Assembly: GCA_963281255.1 (NCBI GenBank) | Contig: OY725488.1 | Span: 2,579,986-2,643,985 of the forward strand | DNA from: Aphrocallistes beatrix | Taxonomy: Eukaryota > Porifera > Hexactinellida > Sceptrulophora > Aphrocallistidae | Length of the DNA: 64,000 nucleotides | Reading direction: 5' to 3' | In this document: one piece after another, positions 22,310 through 35,200 of the stretch | Layout of the letters: the number at the start of each line of letters is the position of its first letter | How positions within the stretch are numbered: the stretch's first letter is position 1 | Notes under the pieces: generated by a model | What the model saw: the letters and a program-made list of their open reading frames with translations, nothing else | Databases searched by the model: none | What the model was told of the DNA's origin: nothing | Made by a program: the position numbers and the translations under genes

Positions 22310-22960
22310 TAAAATATTTAATATGCCATATTTTGAAGCTAAGTACTACTATAAGTTGTTGATTTAGGATGTTTGGATGTTATTTAATACCAGGACACAG
22401 TAAAAACGAATGGAAATCAAGCCTTCTTAGCGAAAATTGCTTTGTAGCCTGTTTTTAGCACTTAAAAAAATCAATTTTACAAAGGATGAATCTTGAGTTA
22501 CAAAGGTCGTAGAGTAAAAAACTCGACGGTTTTGGAAAGATCTCGTCACGTAGAACAAAATGATAGATACAGATTTTCGATATTCTACTTTGGAAAAACG
22601 TTAAAATATTTTTACTTACGAAAATCTGTTTCCAAATATTGTAGCAACGAGATTGGGAAGAAAATAATTGGGCTAAAATTGAAAATTCTATTCATATTAT
22701 TTTCTTTATTCAACCATTTCGTCAAGAATAATTGAGTAAAGTATGCATAAGCCATTGAATGTCCTCTATAAATTAGGTGATTTAGGAAAAAAAAAAATTT
22801 TGCTTCTTGAGCTCCCGAAAAGTTTATTTTTGCAGATAACTCATCGAGAACATTTTCCCCAAAAATTTCAGGAGAAAATAAGGAGAAAGTAAGTTCTGGA
22901 AGGAAATACCAACCTTAACTTTTTCGAATACATCATTCCTATCACTTCCGTAAGGATACT
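22310..22960 (-). repeat. Dispersed repeat R-A, copy 3
   Basis: Inverted relative to 8514-9115: TATGCCATATTTTGAAGCTA at the left edge corresponds to that copy's right edge, and ACCAACCTTAACTTTTTC at the right edge to its start. Strongly diverged. The following stretch to 23268 holds only a GC-rich patch near 23060-23115 that may be a hAT scrap. Confidence 0.6.
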
Positions 22961-23268
22961 TTCTTCGTACTCAACCTATGTCCATTTCAAGACCATCATA
23001 TTTGAAATATAATACAATTTGAAAATTTAATGAGAATGAAGACGCAATAATATATAGCAGTGGCGGGCACCCTTAATCTTAAGTGGGTCAAAATTGGGCC
23101 CGCGTGGAATCTAGCAGGCCACAAAATCTGCCAGTCCTTGATACGCCTAAATCACAATGGCAGTAGAAAGAACTGACAGTTTTTGGTAAAATATTGGGTA
23201 TAACGGAGAACTTTTAACAAAACAATGTACGAATTGTATATACATGTCAAAAGCTTTGTCATTACAAA

Positions 23269-23569
23269 CAAACGAGCTTCGCCTGCTTGCGCTGCGCAGA
23301 TGGCACACATTTATCAATTATAAGGTAGATAACATCTCTATATACGTCTGTCTTACTGGTATAGTCGAAATCACTCGAAAAACAAATTTGTCAATTTAAA
23401 TTTTTTGATGGGTAATGATGACGTCATAACAGTGTGATGAGTCATTAATTTTGAAGATAGTTGTATCATATGTGAAGAATATTAAAATACAGTCTATTAT
23501 AATTTTAGCCTTCTATTTTGCTACACACACATATATATATATACACTTATCGAGTTTTAATAGTAAGGA
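23269..23569 (-). mobile_element. Helitron-like element, copy E (internally deleted)
   Basis: Read on the minus strand it starts TCCTTACTATTAAAACTCGA after an A, has TA repeats, then skips to the second half of the body and ends in a decayed GCGAAGCTCGTTTG followed by T. About 301 bp. Flanking A and T fit the family rule. Confidence 0.65.
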
Positions 23570-23764
23570 TGTTAAAGCAAATTATTATTGATTATAAGAT
23601 TAAAATCCACAATAATTTTTTGTTGAATACACGATGTCATTTTTGTTAAATATTAATAGAAAAAGTTCACTATACCTTATAGGGGTTTTCTAAACTCTAG
23701 CCTAAGCTGCTCGTTGTTTACTATATAGCAATCTAAGAGAGAGAGTTATTTCGTCCACATTATA

Positions 23765-24534
23765 CAGGGTGACAATTAAGTTCTGTCCCAAGCTTCATTA
23801 GGTATAAAATTTCTTATACTCAAACGATCTTAGTCATTATGGTCATTAGAGATTGTAATTCGAATATTTTCAATGATTTTAAAAGATTTTTCGATTCTAA
23901 GACTTAGAAATGTGTTTTGTATGGCGAGTTTTGAGAAAAAAAATGTGTCCTGATACGCAGCGGAAAACGCGAATCAGGCCCCACTTCTTCTGTAAAAATG
24001 TCTTCATAATCGATGTTCCATGCCGATTTATCACCAAATACCTTTCATTCGCCATAGAAATTTTTCACAAATCCACTGAATTCATTATCAGAAACGAGAA
24101 AAAGTTGTTCATTCGCAGTTCAAATTAAGTACATTTTGCAAAATTCCCCAAAATGGCACTTTTTTTCACATCACAAAAAAATCTGATTCAATTGGCCCTC
24201 AAGATGCACTGATCTGAACATCCTATATTTCTACAAATTTAGAGTGTCCGAGGAAATGTGTGAGCTAATTTTTCCTAGAATTTGAAGACTCTGGGAAGAT
24301 AACTTGAAAAGCAGTGGGCCCTGATTCGCGATTTTCGCTGCGTATCAGGACACATTTTTTTTTCTCAAAACTCGCCATACAAAACACATTTCTAAGTCTT
24401 AGAATCGAAAAATCTTTTAAAATCATTGAAAATATTCGAATTACAATCTCTAATGACCATAATGACTAAGATCGTTTGAGTATAAGAAATATTATACCTA
24501 ATGAAGCTTGGGACAGAACTTAATTGTCACCCTG
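23765..24534. mobile_element. Fold-back Tc1/mariner-like element with about 240-bp arms, copy 1
   Basis: Left CAGGGTGACAATTAAGTTCT after TA; right end is its complement before TA. The arms stay near-complementary for roughly 240 bp, through AACTCGCCATACAAAACACA and the GCGAATCAGG block. 770 bp, no transposase. A shorter relative lies at 40264-40857. Confidence 0.75.
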
Positions 24535-24991
24535 TAAGTTCATTTTGGCTGAAGTGTACATACATCTATTTATATTTTTACTATTAGGTCCATATCTTAA
24601 ATAATGGAGATTACTTGAAGATTTTGGATTAACATGGTCTGAAACAGGTTTTCTATTCCTGTTAAAAAGTAATCTGATATACGAGCCTTCAACTTAAAAT
24701 TTTCAATTGCTTTTTAAATGTAAATTGTACCTCCTTGAAAACGCGAAGCAGTGGCGTCGTGCTCTTAGGGCATAGGAGGCACCGGGTCTCTCCAAATTTA
24801 TCATGGGCCCTTCCAGATATCTCTTGGTACCCTCTCCGGAAAAATTTCAAATTTTCACATAGGATTCCAGATTTTAGTTTGTCACCTCACATATTTTCCT
24901 TTGGGCCCACTGACAAAATGTGAATGACAATTTTTTCAACATTTTGATAAAAATCGATCATCTTCCCTTGATATTACGATATGATGCCTAT
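24535..24991. other. Spacer, possible hAT scrap
   Basis: Nothing coding. A GC-rich segment at 24746-24800 begins CAGTGGCGTCGTGC and could be a hAT-like left end, but no matching right end with an 8-bp duplication was found. Confidence 0.35.
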
Positions 24992-25974
24992 ACATAGGGT
25001 ATTCAAAAAGTTCTAATCCTATATCTGTATCTCAAATAATAGTCAAAAAAGGATATATTTCGATTTGTCCATTGTATTCCTTAGGGAATCAGCTTCTAAA
25101 TTGTATATTGGTTTATTTTAAATGGACAATTATTGTGGTTCCTATATTAGATTTTTATACATCGGTTTAAGGTAGTTCCTTTGTGCGTGATTTTGGGGTT
25201 CTTTTGATATATTTCAGTTCCGAGGAAATTTATTCAGACTTTCGATGGTGAAAATTTTTGATGTACCATATTTTGAAGTTGGTTGTCCTTTCTTATAATA
25301 GCTAACTTTTGACTTTTTCAACCAATTCATTTAATTTTTTTCAGTGCAGATTTGAATAGCAGAGTTATCTGCAAAACTACATTAATAATTGAAATATTGC
25401 AACAGATAAAAATGTTTTTTAAAAAATTTGGTCATTTTACAAGAAAGAAATCGGTCACAATATGCTTACAATCCTTTAGAAACTTTTCAAATTCATTCAT
25501 AAATCGATGATCTAACAGATTCTAACTAATGAACAGACATATTTTTGAAATTTTGAAAATTGTTAAAAATCCACACCAAAACATCCGAGGAAATATATTT
25601 TTAGAAATTTTGACACTATTTTTTTCATAATTCTCTTTTTATTCGTAATATCAAAATTCTACGTCTGTTCATTATGTTCTCCTCTTCGAGATCTATCCAA
25701 AACCGTTGAGTTTTGCCCCTATAATGAAGTTACAAAAAGTTATCACCTTTATAATTGTTGAAAAAAATGTCTCAGAAAATAGGATTTTAAAAATATTTCT
25801 ATAAGTCCCTCAATTTCCATTATTTTTAACTGCTTTGGAATATTAAATGAAATGCAAATATCCTTATTCGACAAGTACTTAAGGGATACAATGGACCTAT
25901 CGAAAATATCCTATTTTCACTATTATTTGAGATACAGATCTGGGATTATAACTTTTTGAATGCTCTAATATATT
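24992..25974. mobile_element. Inverted-repeat element containing an R-A copy
   Basis: The left GTATTCAAAAAGTTCTAATC and the following CAATAATAGTCAAAAAAGGA-like block are mirrored at the right by TATTATTTGAGATACAG and AACTTTTTGAATGCTCTA. The terminal repeats are about 90 bp. The interior includes R-A (25283-25880). A scrap of the same terminal repeat occurs near 39470-39540. Superfamily uncertain, possibly mariner-like. Confidence 0.5.
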
Positions 25975-26769
25975 ACTACCACCATGGTCAACTTAATACA
26001 TGACCGTGTATGTCAACGAGAAGGCCTGTTTTAACACAGTCAATTTTTAATTAGACCGATAAATCAAAAAATGTATAGACTTTTATAAAAACTTTTTTAC
26101 CATATACAGACATAATATTAGAGTACACAATTCAGCTGTGAAAAATTAGATTTGTAACCGTGTGATTGTGCAATAAGCTCTTTTTAGAGAGAAAAATGCT
26201 GCTGTTCTTACTCTATCTCGGTGACATACACGTCCGTGTTTTAAACAGACCATGCTACCACTTTTTCATTAGGATGCATAATAAATAGAAAGTGACTAAA
26301 TTTAAAGTCACTATACACGTTTAAAACAAAGCTGAATGAAAAGTTTTACAAACACGATGTTAAAAGTTGCTAGCAACATTCCGACATACATACCAGTACA
26401 ACTTTGTTACATTAAAAAGTTGAATCGTGCACGATGGCTTTTCTAAGGAGTTGAAAGGGACGATGTCAACTATACTTGAGTGAAACTTTGGAAACTATAT
26501 GCCGTCCAAATTCTTAACGTTGAAGGGAGACGCATGTCCGTCACAATCATGCCAACTGTCGGTGTCTTCGATTATGAGAATTACCGCGAGCAGCGAAAGT
26601 ATTAGTTAGTGGAAACATAGGGATTAAGTTGCTTGATTTTAGACACAAATACTTTATTTGATTATTAATGATTATCGCACGAATTATCATAATTTCGAGT
26701 ATTAGAAATAGCTGTAATGTTACTCTTACTATAAAAAACTATATTAATATATATATATGTCTGCATTCA
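25975..26769. other. Spacer, nothing recognised
   Basis: About 0.8 kb without recognisable coding sequence, terminal repeats or RNA genes. Confidence 0.4.
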
Positions 26770-27388
26770 TCGTTACTATTAAAACTCGATTAATGAGTAC
26801 AGTTGAAACCGGTTTATTCTAACTATTTCTTTGCAGATCAATATTGTTAGAATAAACCGATAGTAAGTAAAAACCGATGAAAAATAGTAGTAAAGTTGAA
26901 TTTCTTACACAATAAATGAAAATAAATAGTAAGAATAAACCGATAAGTTAGAATAACCCGGTGTTAGAAAAAACCGGTTTGAACTGTATATATCAACAAG
27001 CGCGCATTTGCTTGCTTGCGTTGCTCGGTTGCGGACATAAAGTGTCCGGCAGAGACGCCCTTTGGGCGCCTAGCCTCACCTGATCAATTATAAGGTAGAT
27101 AGCATCTCTCTAAATATATATATATATACAAGTATTTGTAAAGAATTGATTTAAGAAACTGCCAGGTTCAGAAAGCTGATTTTTGGCATGTGGGAGTCTT
27201 TCGACTATGGCTCCACTAAGTTCTGAGTTCAGACGAAAATGTCGACTCATCATGGAATTATGACATCATTGTCACCTTTTTTTATAATTAGAAATTTCAG
27301 TTTTTCGAATATCACTCTGGCATTTTAGGTGATAAAAGGCTGAAATTTTAACTTTCTGTGGCTGGCACGTTCTTCAATCAATTCGCAA

Positions 27389-27415
<27 letters not shown>
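26770..27415. mobile_element. Rearranged Helitron-like copies with a pogo-like MITE inside
   Basis: A 5' terminus (TCGTTACTATTAAAACTCGA, 26770) is followed by a MITE at 26800-26986 and then by a 3' end in the opposite orientation (CAAGCGCGCATTTGCTTG, from about 26995). A forward body follows from about 27130, closing with an inverted body start (TTCTTCAATCAATTCG) and a (TA)n tract. At least three pieces of the family have been joined. Confidence 0.55.
26800..26986. mobile_element. Pogo-like MITE (GTTAGAATAAACCG word)
   Basis: 187 bp flanked by TA. Ends CAGTTGAAACCGGTTTATTC and the complement of CAGTTCAAACCGGTTT. The interior repeats TTAGAATAAACCGAT and AAAAACCGAT variants. It is inserted beside the 5' terminus of a Helitron-like copy. 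Confidence 0.7.
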
Positions 27416-27432
<17 letters not shown>

Positions 27433-27627
27433 CCCTGGACCAGTTAGCACCCTACTAAATAGAAGTAGGACCCCAAAATGTTACACAAAAGATTCTAAAG
27501 ACCCAACACCCAGAAATAAAGATCCATATTGACCACCCCAAGAGTTTTGTAGAGCTAAAATTAGCTACTGCTCCTTTACTACTCATAACAAACGATGAGG
27601 ATGACCCTTAACTTAGGAATCGCTTAA

Positions 27628-29436
27628 GGATACCACCCTCAAAAAACCAAGTGATTTGGCTTGAAGCATACGATGAAAGTAGAGCTATAAGAGATGTTAA
27701 GCATGGGCAGGTATCTCCGTCTAGAAATACTTGCACATTAGAAATACTTAACAGTTTTTGATTCTCATTTCTAGTTTTTGAGATACAGTGTCTCAAAGTC
27801 TGTTTTTTTCGTTTACCGCTAGCACATCTTAATGGTAGAAATCCGGCCACTCAAAAATTATTTTAGGACATACCAAGAAAACAAGTTCTTCCAAAATCGA
27901 ATCATAGATAGTCTATCATATTTGCCACTTCATAGTAGGACCAAAAGAAAGTTAAAAAGACAAAAATTGTAAATTTTATCGGTGTCTGAAAAAAAAGGGC
28001 CAAAAAACAACAAAAATGTGTTTTTTGGGAAATCAGGAATAAAATCACCAAGTTATAGGATATCGAAAATCGAGTGGTCCTACGTTCATCGCCTAATGAT
28101 ATGGAACAACTCTTGAAATTTTATAACCTCTATCCCAAAGCAATTTTGAATTCAAATTTTTTAAAGACAGTCAATTTTGAAATTTTGATCCCGAGATATA
28201 GAGATTTTAAGTTTAGATATTAAGAACAATGTCAAATGAGTTATTAAAAATGAACAAAAGCATTCACAGACATTTATTCGCATTTATACTGCTGATTTAG
28301 GTATATTCGAACCAAATATTTACATAAAATAGCCAAAGTACCCTGAAAATCCACAAATTTCCTAGAGTGCCCTAACCCCGAATATTTTGAGATAATTGAG
28401 AATAATAATTCATATTCCTAGTACTACGAAGTATAATCCATCAGGTTAGAATGAATATAGAGCTTCCAAAAAGTATATTAGGAAGTTAGAACGAAGACTT
28501 TCCAAGTTAGCATTTTCGAAAAATGATACATCATCATATGACAAAAATCTAAAACTTAACATTCCATGGGATGTAGTGCTATTATTATCAAAGAATCAGA
28601 TATGTACCATCATAAAAAGTATATTAGGAAGTGAGAACTAAGAATTTAGACTTATATTTACAGAGATAGAGAGATATCACTTTTTGGACCATAAACGGGG
28701 GTTTTAGATCAATTTTGGGAGGTCCAAGGCCGGAACTTTCGAAATCTTTAACAAAAGTTCTCCATTTTTTCTGTATAAACTATTAACGACCATTATATTC
28801 ATTATTTAGCTTAATATCCACATTTGGATACATTTTTCATTATTAGATTCGGCATTTTCTAATATATTGAAAGTTTTCCATAGAATTTCTATTACAATCA
28901 AGTCAATGATTAGTCTATGACATTGGCCTCTTTCGGGACCATAGAGAGATGTTATGCCCGAACTTTACCTATAATAAGCGATATCTCACGGACAAATGGT
29001 CGGATCCGCACAAATTTTTATGAAATGATCAGAATTTCATTTCTGAACCAATTATCGCTAAATATCTGATGTCAAACAGGCGATTTCACGAGCATTATAA
29101 AAATGAACTCCCTTATAGAGCTATTTTTGATTGGATTTTATTTGACCTTTCTTCTAAATCTTTGTGTTATATAAGCTCCAATTGGGCCAAAACACTTTTG
29201 AGGTCCATATCATTTAAAAAATATCAAATAAGTAAGAAACTAATTGATGAATGCGTCATAAACCTCCAATAATTTTTCAATTTTTAGTGACGCTAAACTT
29301 TAGGTGGTTAACTCATAAAAATCAAAATAAATACCGTCTAACTAGTACTATCAGATGGTAGACCGCTCAGTAATACAATGGAATTAGCAATACAATTTTG
29401 CCGTTTTTTTACGTCAGGTTTTTCGAGGGCGATATC
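27628..29436. mobile_element. TTAA-flanked non-autonomous element, copy 2
   Basis: About 1.8 kb, colinear with 13980-15875 but diverged by scattered substitutions and deletions. Left end GGATACCACCCTCAAAAAAC after an intact TTAA; the right-end complement is GGATATCGCCCTCGAAAAAC, with a decayed TAAG outside. No transposase. The preceding 27416-27623 holds only a microsatellite and unrecognised sequence. Confidence 0.7.
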
Positions 29437-29602
29437 CTAAGCGATAAATATATCAATTAATAGGCTACTCAATATCATATTTACTGACCTCACATAACTT
29501 TTGTACAGCGGACGGATATATGTCCAGAAAGCCTCTCCTGTATGTGCTCTACAATTATTAAACTATTATCAATCACGAATCAACTTATTCTATAAATATA
29601 TA

Positions 29603-30066
29603 CACTACCCGGATAAAAGTATTCAACCACCACGAAAACTTCCATACAAATAGTATTAAATTGGAACTATTCAAAAAAGGAACATGTCCTCAAACAGTAG
29701 AAAATACTTTATTTTTTATTTCAAATTCGTAAGCTACACATTCTAATTACTCAGAGTATCAACTCAAATAATTATTATTATGTAGAAAATTATCAACCTC
29801 TGCCACTTTGTGTCACTAATCGCCATCATATATAATGGCTGTGACTTGGGACAAGCAGTATCAAGTATCAAATATTGATATTTATTAACTTGAAAGTTAT
29901 TAATTGAGTTGAGGCTATCAATTATGAGTAATTAGAAAGTGTAGTTTACGAATTTGAAATAAAAAATGGAGTATTTCCTACGGTTTGAGCACATACTCCT
30001 TTATGAATATACCCACTTTAAAACTATTTGTATGGAGGTTTCTGTGGTGGTCGAATACTTAGGGTA
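29603..30066. mobile_element. Tc1-like MITE (CGACCACCACGAAAAC ends), copy 1
   Basis: Left CACTACCCGGATAAAAGTAT and AACCACCACGAAAACTTCC mirror right GGAGGTTTCTGTGGTGGTCG and AATACTT. The interior is also mirrored (TCAAATTCGTAAGCTACACA against the TACGAATTTGAAATAAAAA region). The outermost right end has been altered. A relative lies at about 39660-40141. Confidence 0.65.
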
Positions 30067-30090
30067 CTGCTAGGGTACTATATATATATA

Positions 30091-31375
30091 CAAGCGCGCT
30101 TCGCTTGCTTGCGCTACGCGGCTGGCGGACACTGTGTCCGCCGGAGGCTCCCTTCGGTCGCCTTGGGTCACATTGGTTAATTATAAGGGACATAACATCT
30201 CTAAATACGTCTGTTCTACTGTTATAATCTATATCGCACGAAAAATCACTAAATTTATCAATTTTAAAAATTTTGATGAGTAATGATGACGTTATAACAA
30301 AGTGATGAGTGATCATTTTTTGATGATAGTTGCATCATATGTGAGATATGTTAGTATACAGATTCTATTAAAATTTCAGCCTTTTATCTCCTATAATGGC
30401 TGAGTTATGCTCGAATAACTGGATTGCTTAACTTTTAAAAATGTTACAATGACGTCATAATTCCATGATGAGTCGACATTTTGCTCTGAACTCAGAACTT
30501 ACTGGAGCCATAGCCAAAAGACATGCCAAAAATCATCCCACATGCCAAAAATCAGCATTCAGGGTTTCTTCAATCAATTCGTTACATATATATATATATA
30601 TATACAGGGGCGGATACAGGGGGGCCATGTTCCCCCTGAAAATTTTACGAATTGATCTACGGGGGAGCTATTTGGTCCTAGCCTCCCAGATTTGTGAACT
30701 TTAGCCCTCAATTATATGAGTTTATTTTCTCAATTCCAATGATATCTACTAAGATACTTCTTTCTTCAATTCAATTATTCCGTTTAATGATTTCATCAGA
30801 TCTGATTTACATTAACCCATAAGTGTAACAATTATTTCTTTATTTGAGACGAATACTCCAACATTAGCTTCGAGTTTCCATTTGGATTCGATTGAGGTGA
30901 AAACTTGAGTATCCTACTATTTCATAGGCATCTAAAATCCGTACAGTCTTGCTATGATATCTAGTAGATATCTAGTCTTGCTCTCATTTTTTGTAATAAG
31001 GACATCCGTGTAAACATTGAAAACGTCATCTCACAGTTTGCCCATAGTAGTCCAAGAAGGTTAGGATTTTTGTTTTAGTCGTGTTCTTTTTATATTTCTA
31101 GTTGTATTTCGGTGCTTTCTTCACTACTAAAATGAGTATTGAAATCCGGTTTAACGCTTGTGATGAATTGCCGCGAAGCACAAATTGGTAATCTGGTTAC
31201 AGGAAGGAAATTCAAATCCAGTATGAGATTTGATAAGAATTGGTGTACATTGATATTTGACCACCTAAAGTTAAAAATTTTTTCGCTCGCTTCCCTCGCT
31301 TTTGGCCTCCCCTGAGTCTAAACCCTGTATATATATACACATACACAAACATTAATCGAGTTTTAATAGTAAGGA
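30091..31375 (-). mobile_element. Helitron-like element, copy D, split by a hAT element
   Basis: On the minus strand the 5' terminus is at 31350-31375 and the body and 3' end at 30604-30091, ending GCGAAGCGCGCTTG followed by T. The internal TA tract was the target of a 723-bp hAT-like insertion. Without that insertion the element is about 562 bp, matching copy A. Flanking A and T are present. Confidence 0.75.
30605..31327. mobile_element. hAT-like element in the TA tract of Helitron copy D
   Basis: Left CAGGGGCGGATACAGGGGGG; the complement of the right end is CAGGGTTTAGACTCAGGGGA. Both flanks are TATATATA, consistent with an 8-bp duplication but not proof because the target is a microsatellite. 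No transposase recognised. Confidence 0.6.
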
Positions 31376-31939
31376 TATATATATGCATGCACATAAATAA
31401 ACATTGACGGTATTTACCATTGGAATCCATATAGGCTCTATAGTAACATACTCGAGTTTTCATTGTAGAGTAAATATATTTTACACTAACCTCAGGATTG
31501 ATAAAACATGCATTCTAAGCGTATCAGATGAATTGAAACCCATTTCTGCTTTGAGATATTTTTAGATTTCGATCCCATAGGAATTAATAGAACGCAATAA
31601 AATTTCTACAGTGACTTGCGATGTTCTAGAATGTTCTCTATTATTGATTTAGCAAGTACTAACAGTGGTGTAGTTGCCATGCTCGATTTTCAATATCTCT
31701 TCCTAAAATGTAATAATTCACTCGAATGACTGTCGATCGCCGATTTCCCGATTTTGGGTCCAATTTCTTTTTTGTTTGAAGATTGGGCTATTGCTTCAAA
31801 TTATAATTATGAGAAAACGCTTTCAAAGTTTTGTTATCTATTTCCTACTAATATTATGCTTCAATTTCATAGACTACCATCAAATAGCTTTTAATTATTA
31901 CAGTACTTGCAGAAATAGAATTCTGTAAAGCTTTTCTTA
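31376..31939. other. Spacer, nothing recognised
   Basis: About 560 bp of AT-rich sequence with no identifiable gene, next to the presumed 5' end of LINE copy 1. Confidence 0.4.
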
Positions 31940-32207
31940 GAGGTTAGTTCAACACAACGCCAGTGAAAGTTGCCATCACAACCGTCACAACTGATCCAGT
32001 TATCAGTCTTAGATTTTGTTGGATGTCTCCTCTTCTTCCTACTCCACCACAACCACCAACCATCTTCACTATAGGCCTATACCCCTCCTTCCCCGAGTGA
32101 GCGCAGCGAGCTAGGGGGAGACAGGTGCTCCGCACCTGAACCACTTTCCTCTTCCTATTCCTTCTCTACTTCCTCCTCATTCTTATTCTCATCTTTCTCC
32201 TTCCCTC

Positions 32208-35200
32208 TTGCCTAACACCATGCGTATTTCTTCGGGTCGAAATCCATCCAATCTTATTACTATCAAGCCGATTAAATCTTCCCCGCGTGGCCATCCTCAT
32301 CTTATATCCTTCCATCTTCTCAACGCTCGGAATCTTAGGACTAAATCCTCTCTTTTTCTTGACTATGTATCTGACCACCATCCTGAAGTTGTTGCCGTTA
32401 CTGAGACCTGGTTCACGTCAAGGGATGCGGCGGTGAGAGCTGAATGCACTCCACCCGTCTACCAACTGTTTGATCGTGCTAGGTCAGCACATCGTCAGGG
32501 TGGAGGCACTGCACTTCTCTGTCGGATTCCTTAACGCTGAAGTGCAATGCATCTTGTGAAGTATCATCTTTTGAGTTCTCGGATTGGACTATCTCTTCTT
32601 CTGAAATCTCCCTTCGTATTATCCTAATTTATCGGCCTCCCTACTCAAGGAATCATCCTATTTCTATTTCTACCTTCCTTGATCAGTTTTCTTCTCTCCC
32701 TGAACCCATCCTCTTATGCAAGGAGCCTCTAATAATAACTGGAGGCTTCAATATCCATGTTGACATCCCGTCTGAGTCTTTACAGTTCTCCGAGCTCCTT
32801 CGTTCGCTATCTTTGATCCAGCATGTGAATCAGCCAACTCATGAGAAGGGTCACATTCTCGATCTAATAATATCCCGTTCTGCTGACAACATCATCCTCT
32901 CTGATCCCTCTCCTGTCCATCTATTCTCTGAACATTTCTCCATCTCTTGTAGTCTCTCGCTTTCCAAACCTTCTCTTTCCTCTCAGGAGGTTACCTATCG
33001 TTCTAAATCCATCAACCTCCCAATCTTTCTTGCTGATCTCGCTTCCTCTGATCTCTGTGCTAGCCCACCTGATCATCTTGAGGAACTTATTGTATCATAT
33101 AACAGCACTCTATCTATGATCAGCACGCTCCTCCGCGATCCAAAACCATAGTCACCCGTCCCCGTGTCCCTTGGTTCACCAGTAGCATCAAGCAGGCCAA
33201 GCGAGCAAGAAGGAAAGCTGAACGGAAGTGGCGCCAGTCTAATGACCCTGACCATTTGGCTGAATTCAATGCATCAGAGGAATCTTGTGACTGACCTGAT
33301 GAACAGGGAACGTCGCAGTTTCTATTCTGATTGGATCAGTCAGCCCTGTCATGACCAGCGCTCACTCTTCCGTAAGGCTAACACACTTCTCGGCTTACGC
33401 CAGCTACAGGTCCTACCACCTCATGCTGATAAGGCTGCTCTTTCTCAGGAACTCGCCAACTTTTTTGTTCTTAAGGTAGATGAAATCCGTTCCACCATTG
33501 ATTCAAATGCATCTTCGTCTTCCCTTACCCCCTCAGATAATTCAAACATCCAATCCCAACATACTTTCCACCAATTCAAAGAATTATCTAAGGAAGAAAT
33601 TGTTTCCCTTGTTTCCTCTGCTCCTAATAAATCTTGCATCCTTGTCCTATCCCAGCATCCTTGGTCAAATCATCTCTACCCATCCTAGCGCCCATCCTTA
33701 CGAAAATCGTAAATGGTTCCCTCTCCACTGGTAATTTTCCTTCTCCCTGGAAGCGCCATCATCTTACCCAAACTTAAAAGATCAAATCTTGATCCCATCT
33801 TCTCTAACTATCGTCCACTTAGCAATCTTTCTTTCATTTCTAAGATCACTGAGAGGGCCGCTTCCATCCAGGTCGTGAATCACCTTACATTACATCATCT
33901 CTTCCCCGGGACGCAGTCTGCCTATCGTAAACACCACAGTACGGAGACTGCGCTCCTGAAGGTCACAAACGACATCCTCCTCAGCATGAATCGCCAACAC
34001 GTATCTCTTCTGGTTCTTCTTGATCTTTGCTCAGCCTTCGACACCGTCGACCATAACATCTTACTCAACCCTCTCCAGTCTCATTTCGGCATTTACGGCT
34101 CTTCTCTGTCTTGGTTTGAATCTTACCTCTCTGGTAGGACTCAATTCGTCTCGATTAAGGGTTCTAATTCCTCCAATATCCCGGTCCAACACGGAGTTCC
34201 TCAGGGTTCTTGTCTTGGTCCGCTTCTCTTTAGCTTCTATACTAGTCCTCTATTCGACCTCATTAGGTCTCACCTCCCCGACATGCACTGCTTGCCGACG
34301 ATACTCAGGTCTATCTTTCTTCTAAACCCGGTTCCATCTCTTCTGAAGAATCTGTTTTCTCCGCCACCCAATCTTGCATCTCCGCGATTCGTTCCTGGCT
34401 CCTCACCAACAAGTTGCTTATCAATGACACCAAGACTGAGTTCCTTATAATAGGGACTCGTCAACAACTATCTAAGGTTCAAACTGATACCATCTCTGTT
34501 GGTGAGTCGAGAATCTCTTCTTCCAAAGAAGTACGGAATCTTGGAACTTGGCTCGACAATACCCTCTCAATGTCTACTCAGGTCAGCAAAGTTGCCTCCT
34601 CCTGCTTCTACTACATCTATAACATCCGGTGTATTAGAAAGTATCTCTCTAGGGAAGTCTATGAAACTCTTGTTAATTCTCTTATCACATCTCGTCTTGA
34701 TTATTGTAACAGTCTCTTGTATGGTTGCCCCTCATCCCTCTTAGCTCGACTCCAGCGAGTCCAGAACAGTGCAGCCAGGCTTATCTATAATGTCTCTCGT
34801 ACCTTTTCGTCATCTCCTCTTCTTATTAATCTCCACTGGCTGCCTGTTAAACATCGCATCCTCTTCAAAATTCTCCTCATAACTTACAAAGCCATCCATT
34901 CTCTTGCTCCGGACTATATCATCCAGCTCATACAGGTTAAGTCATCCAATCGTACTCTACGATCATCCAACGCCATCCTCCTTGAACATCCTACTATCAA
35001 ATCTTCCAAAACTCTGAGTGATCGTGTATTCACTTTAGCTGCGCCTGTTGAGTGGAATCTTCTCCCTCCAAGCATTCGGAATGCCTCCTCACTTCTTCTC
35101 TTCAAAAAACTCCTGAAAACCTAAGTTGACTAATTCATGAATTATCAATGAATTACTCAAAATTTGAAACTAAAATAATCAAAAAAATACATGATATTTC

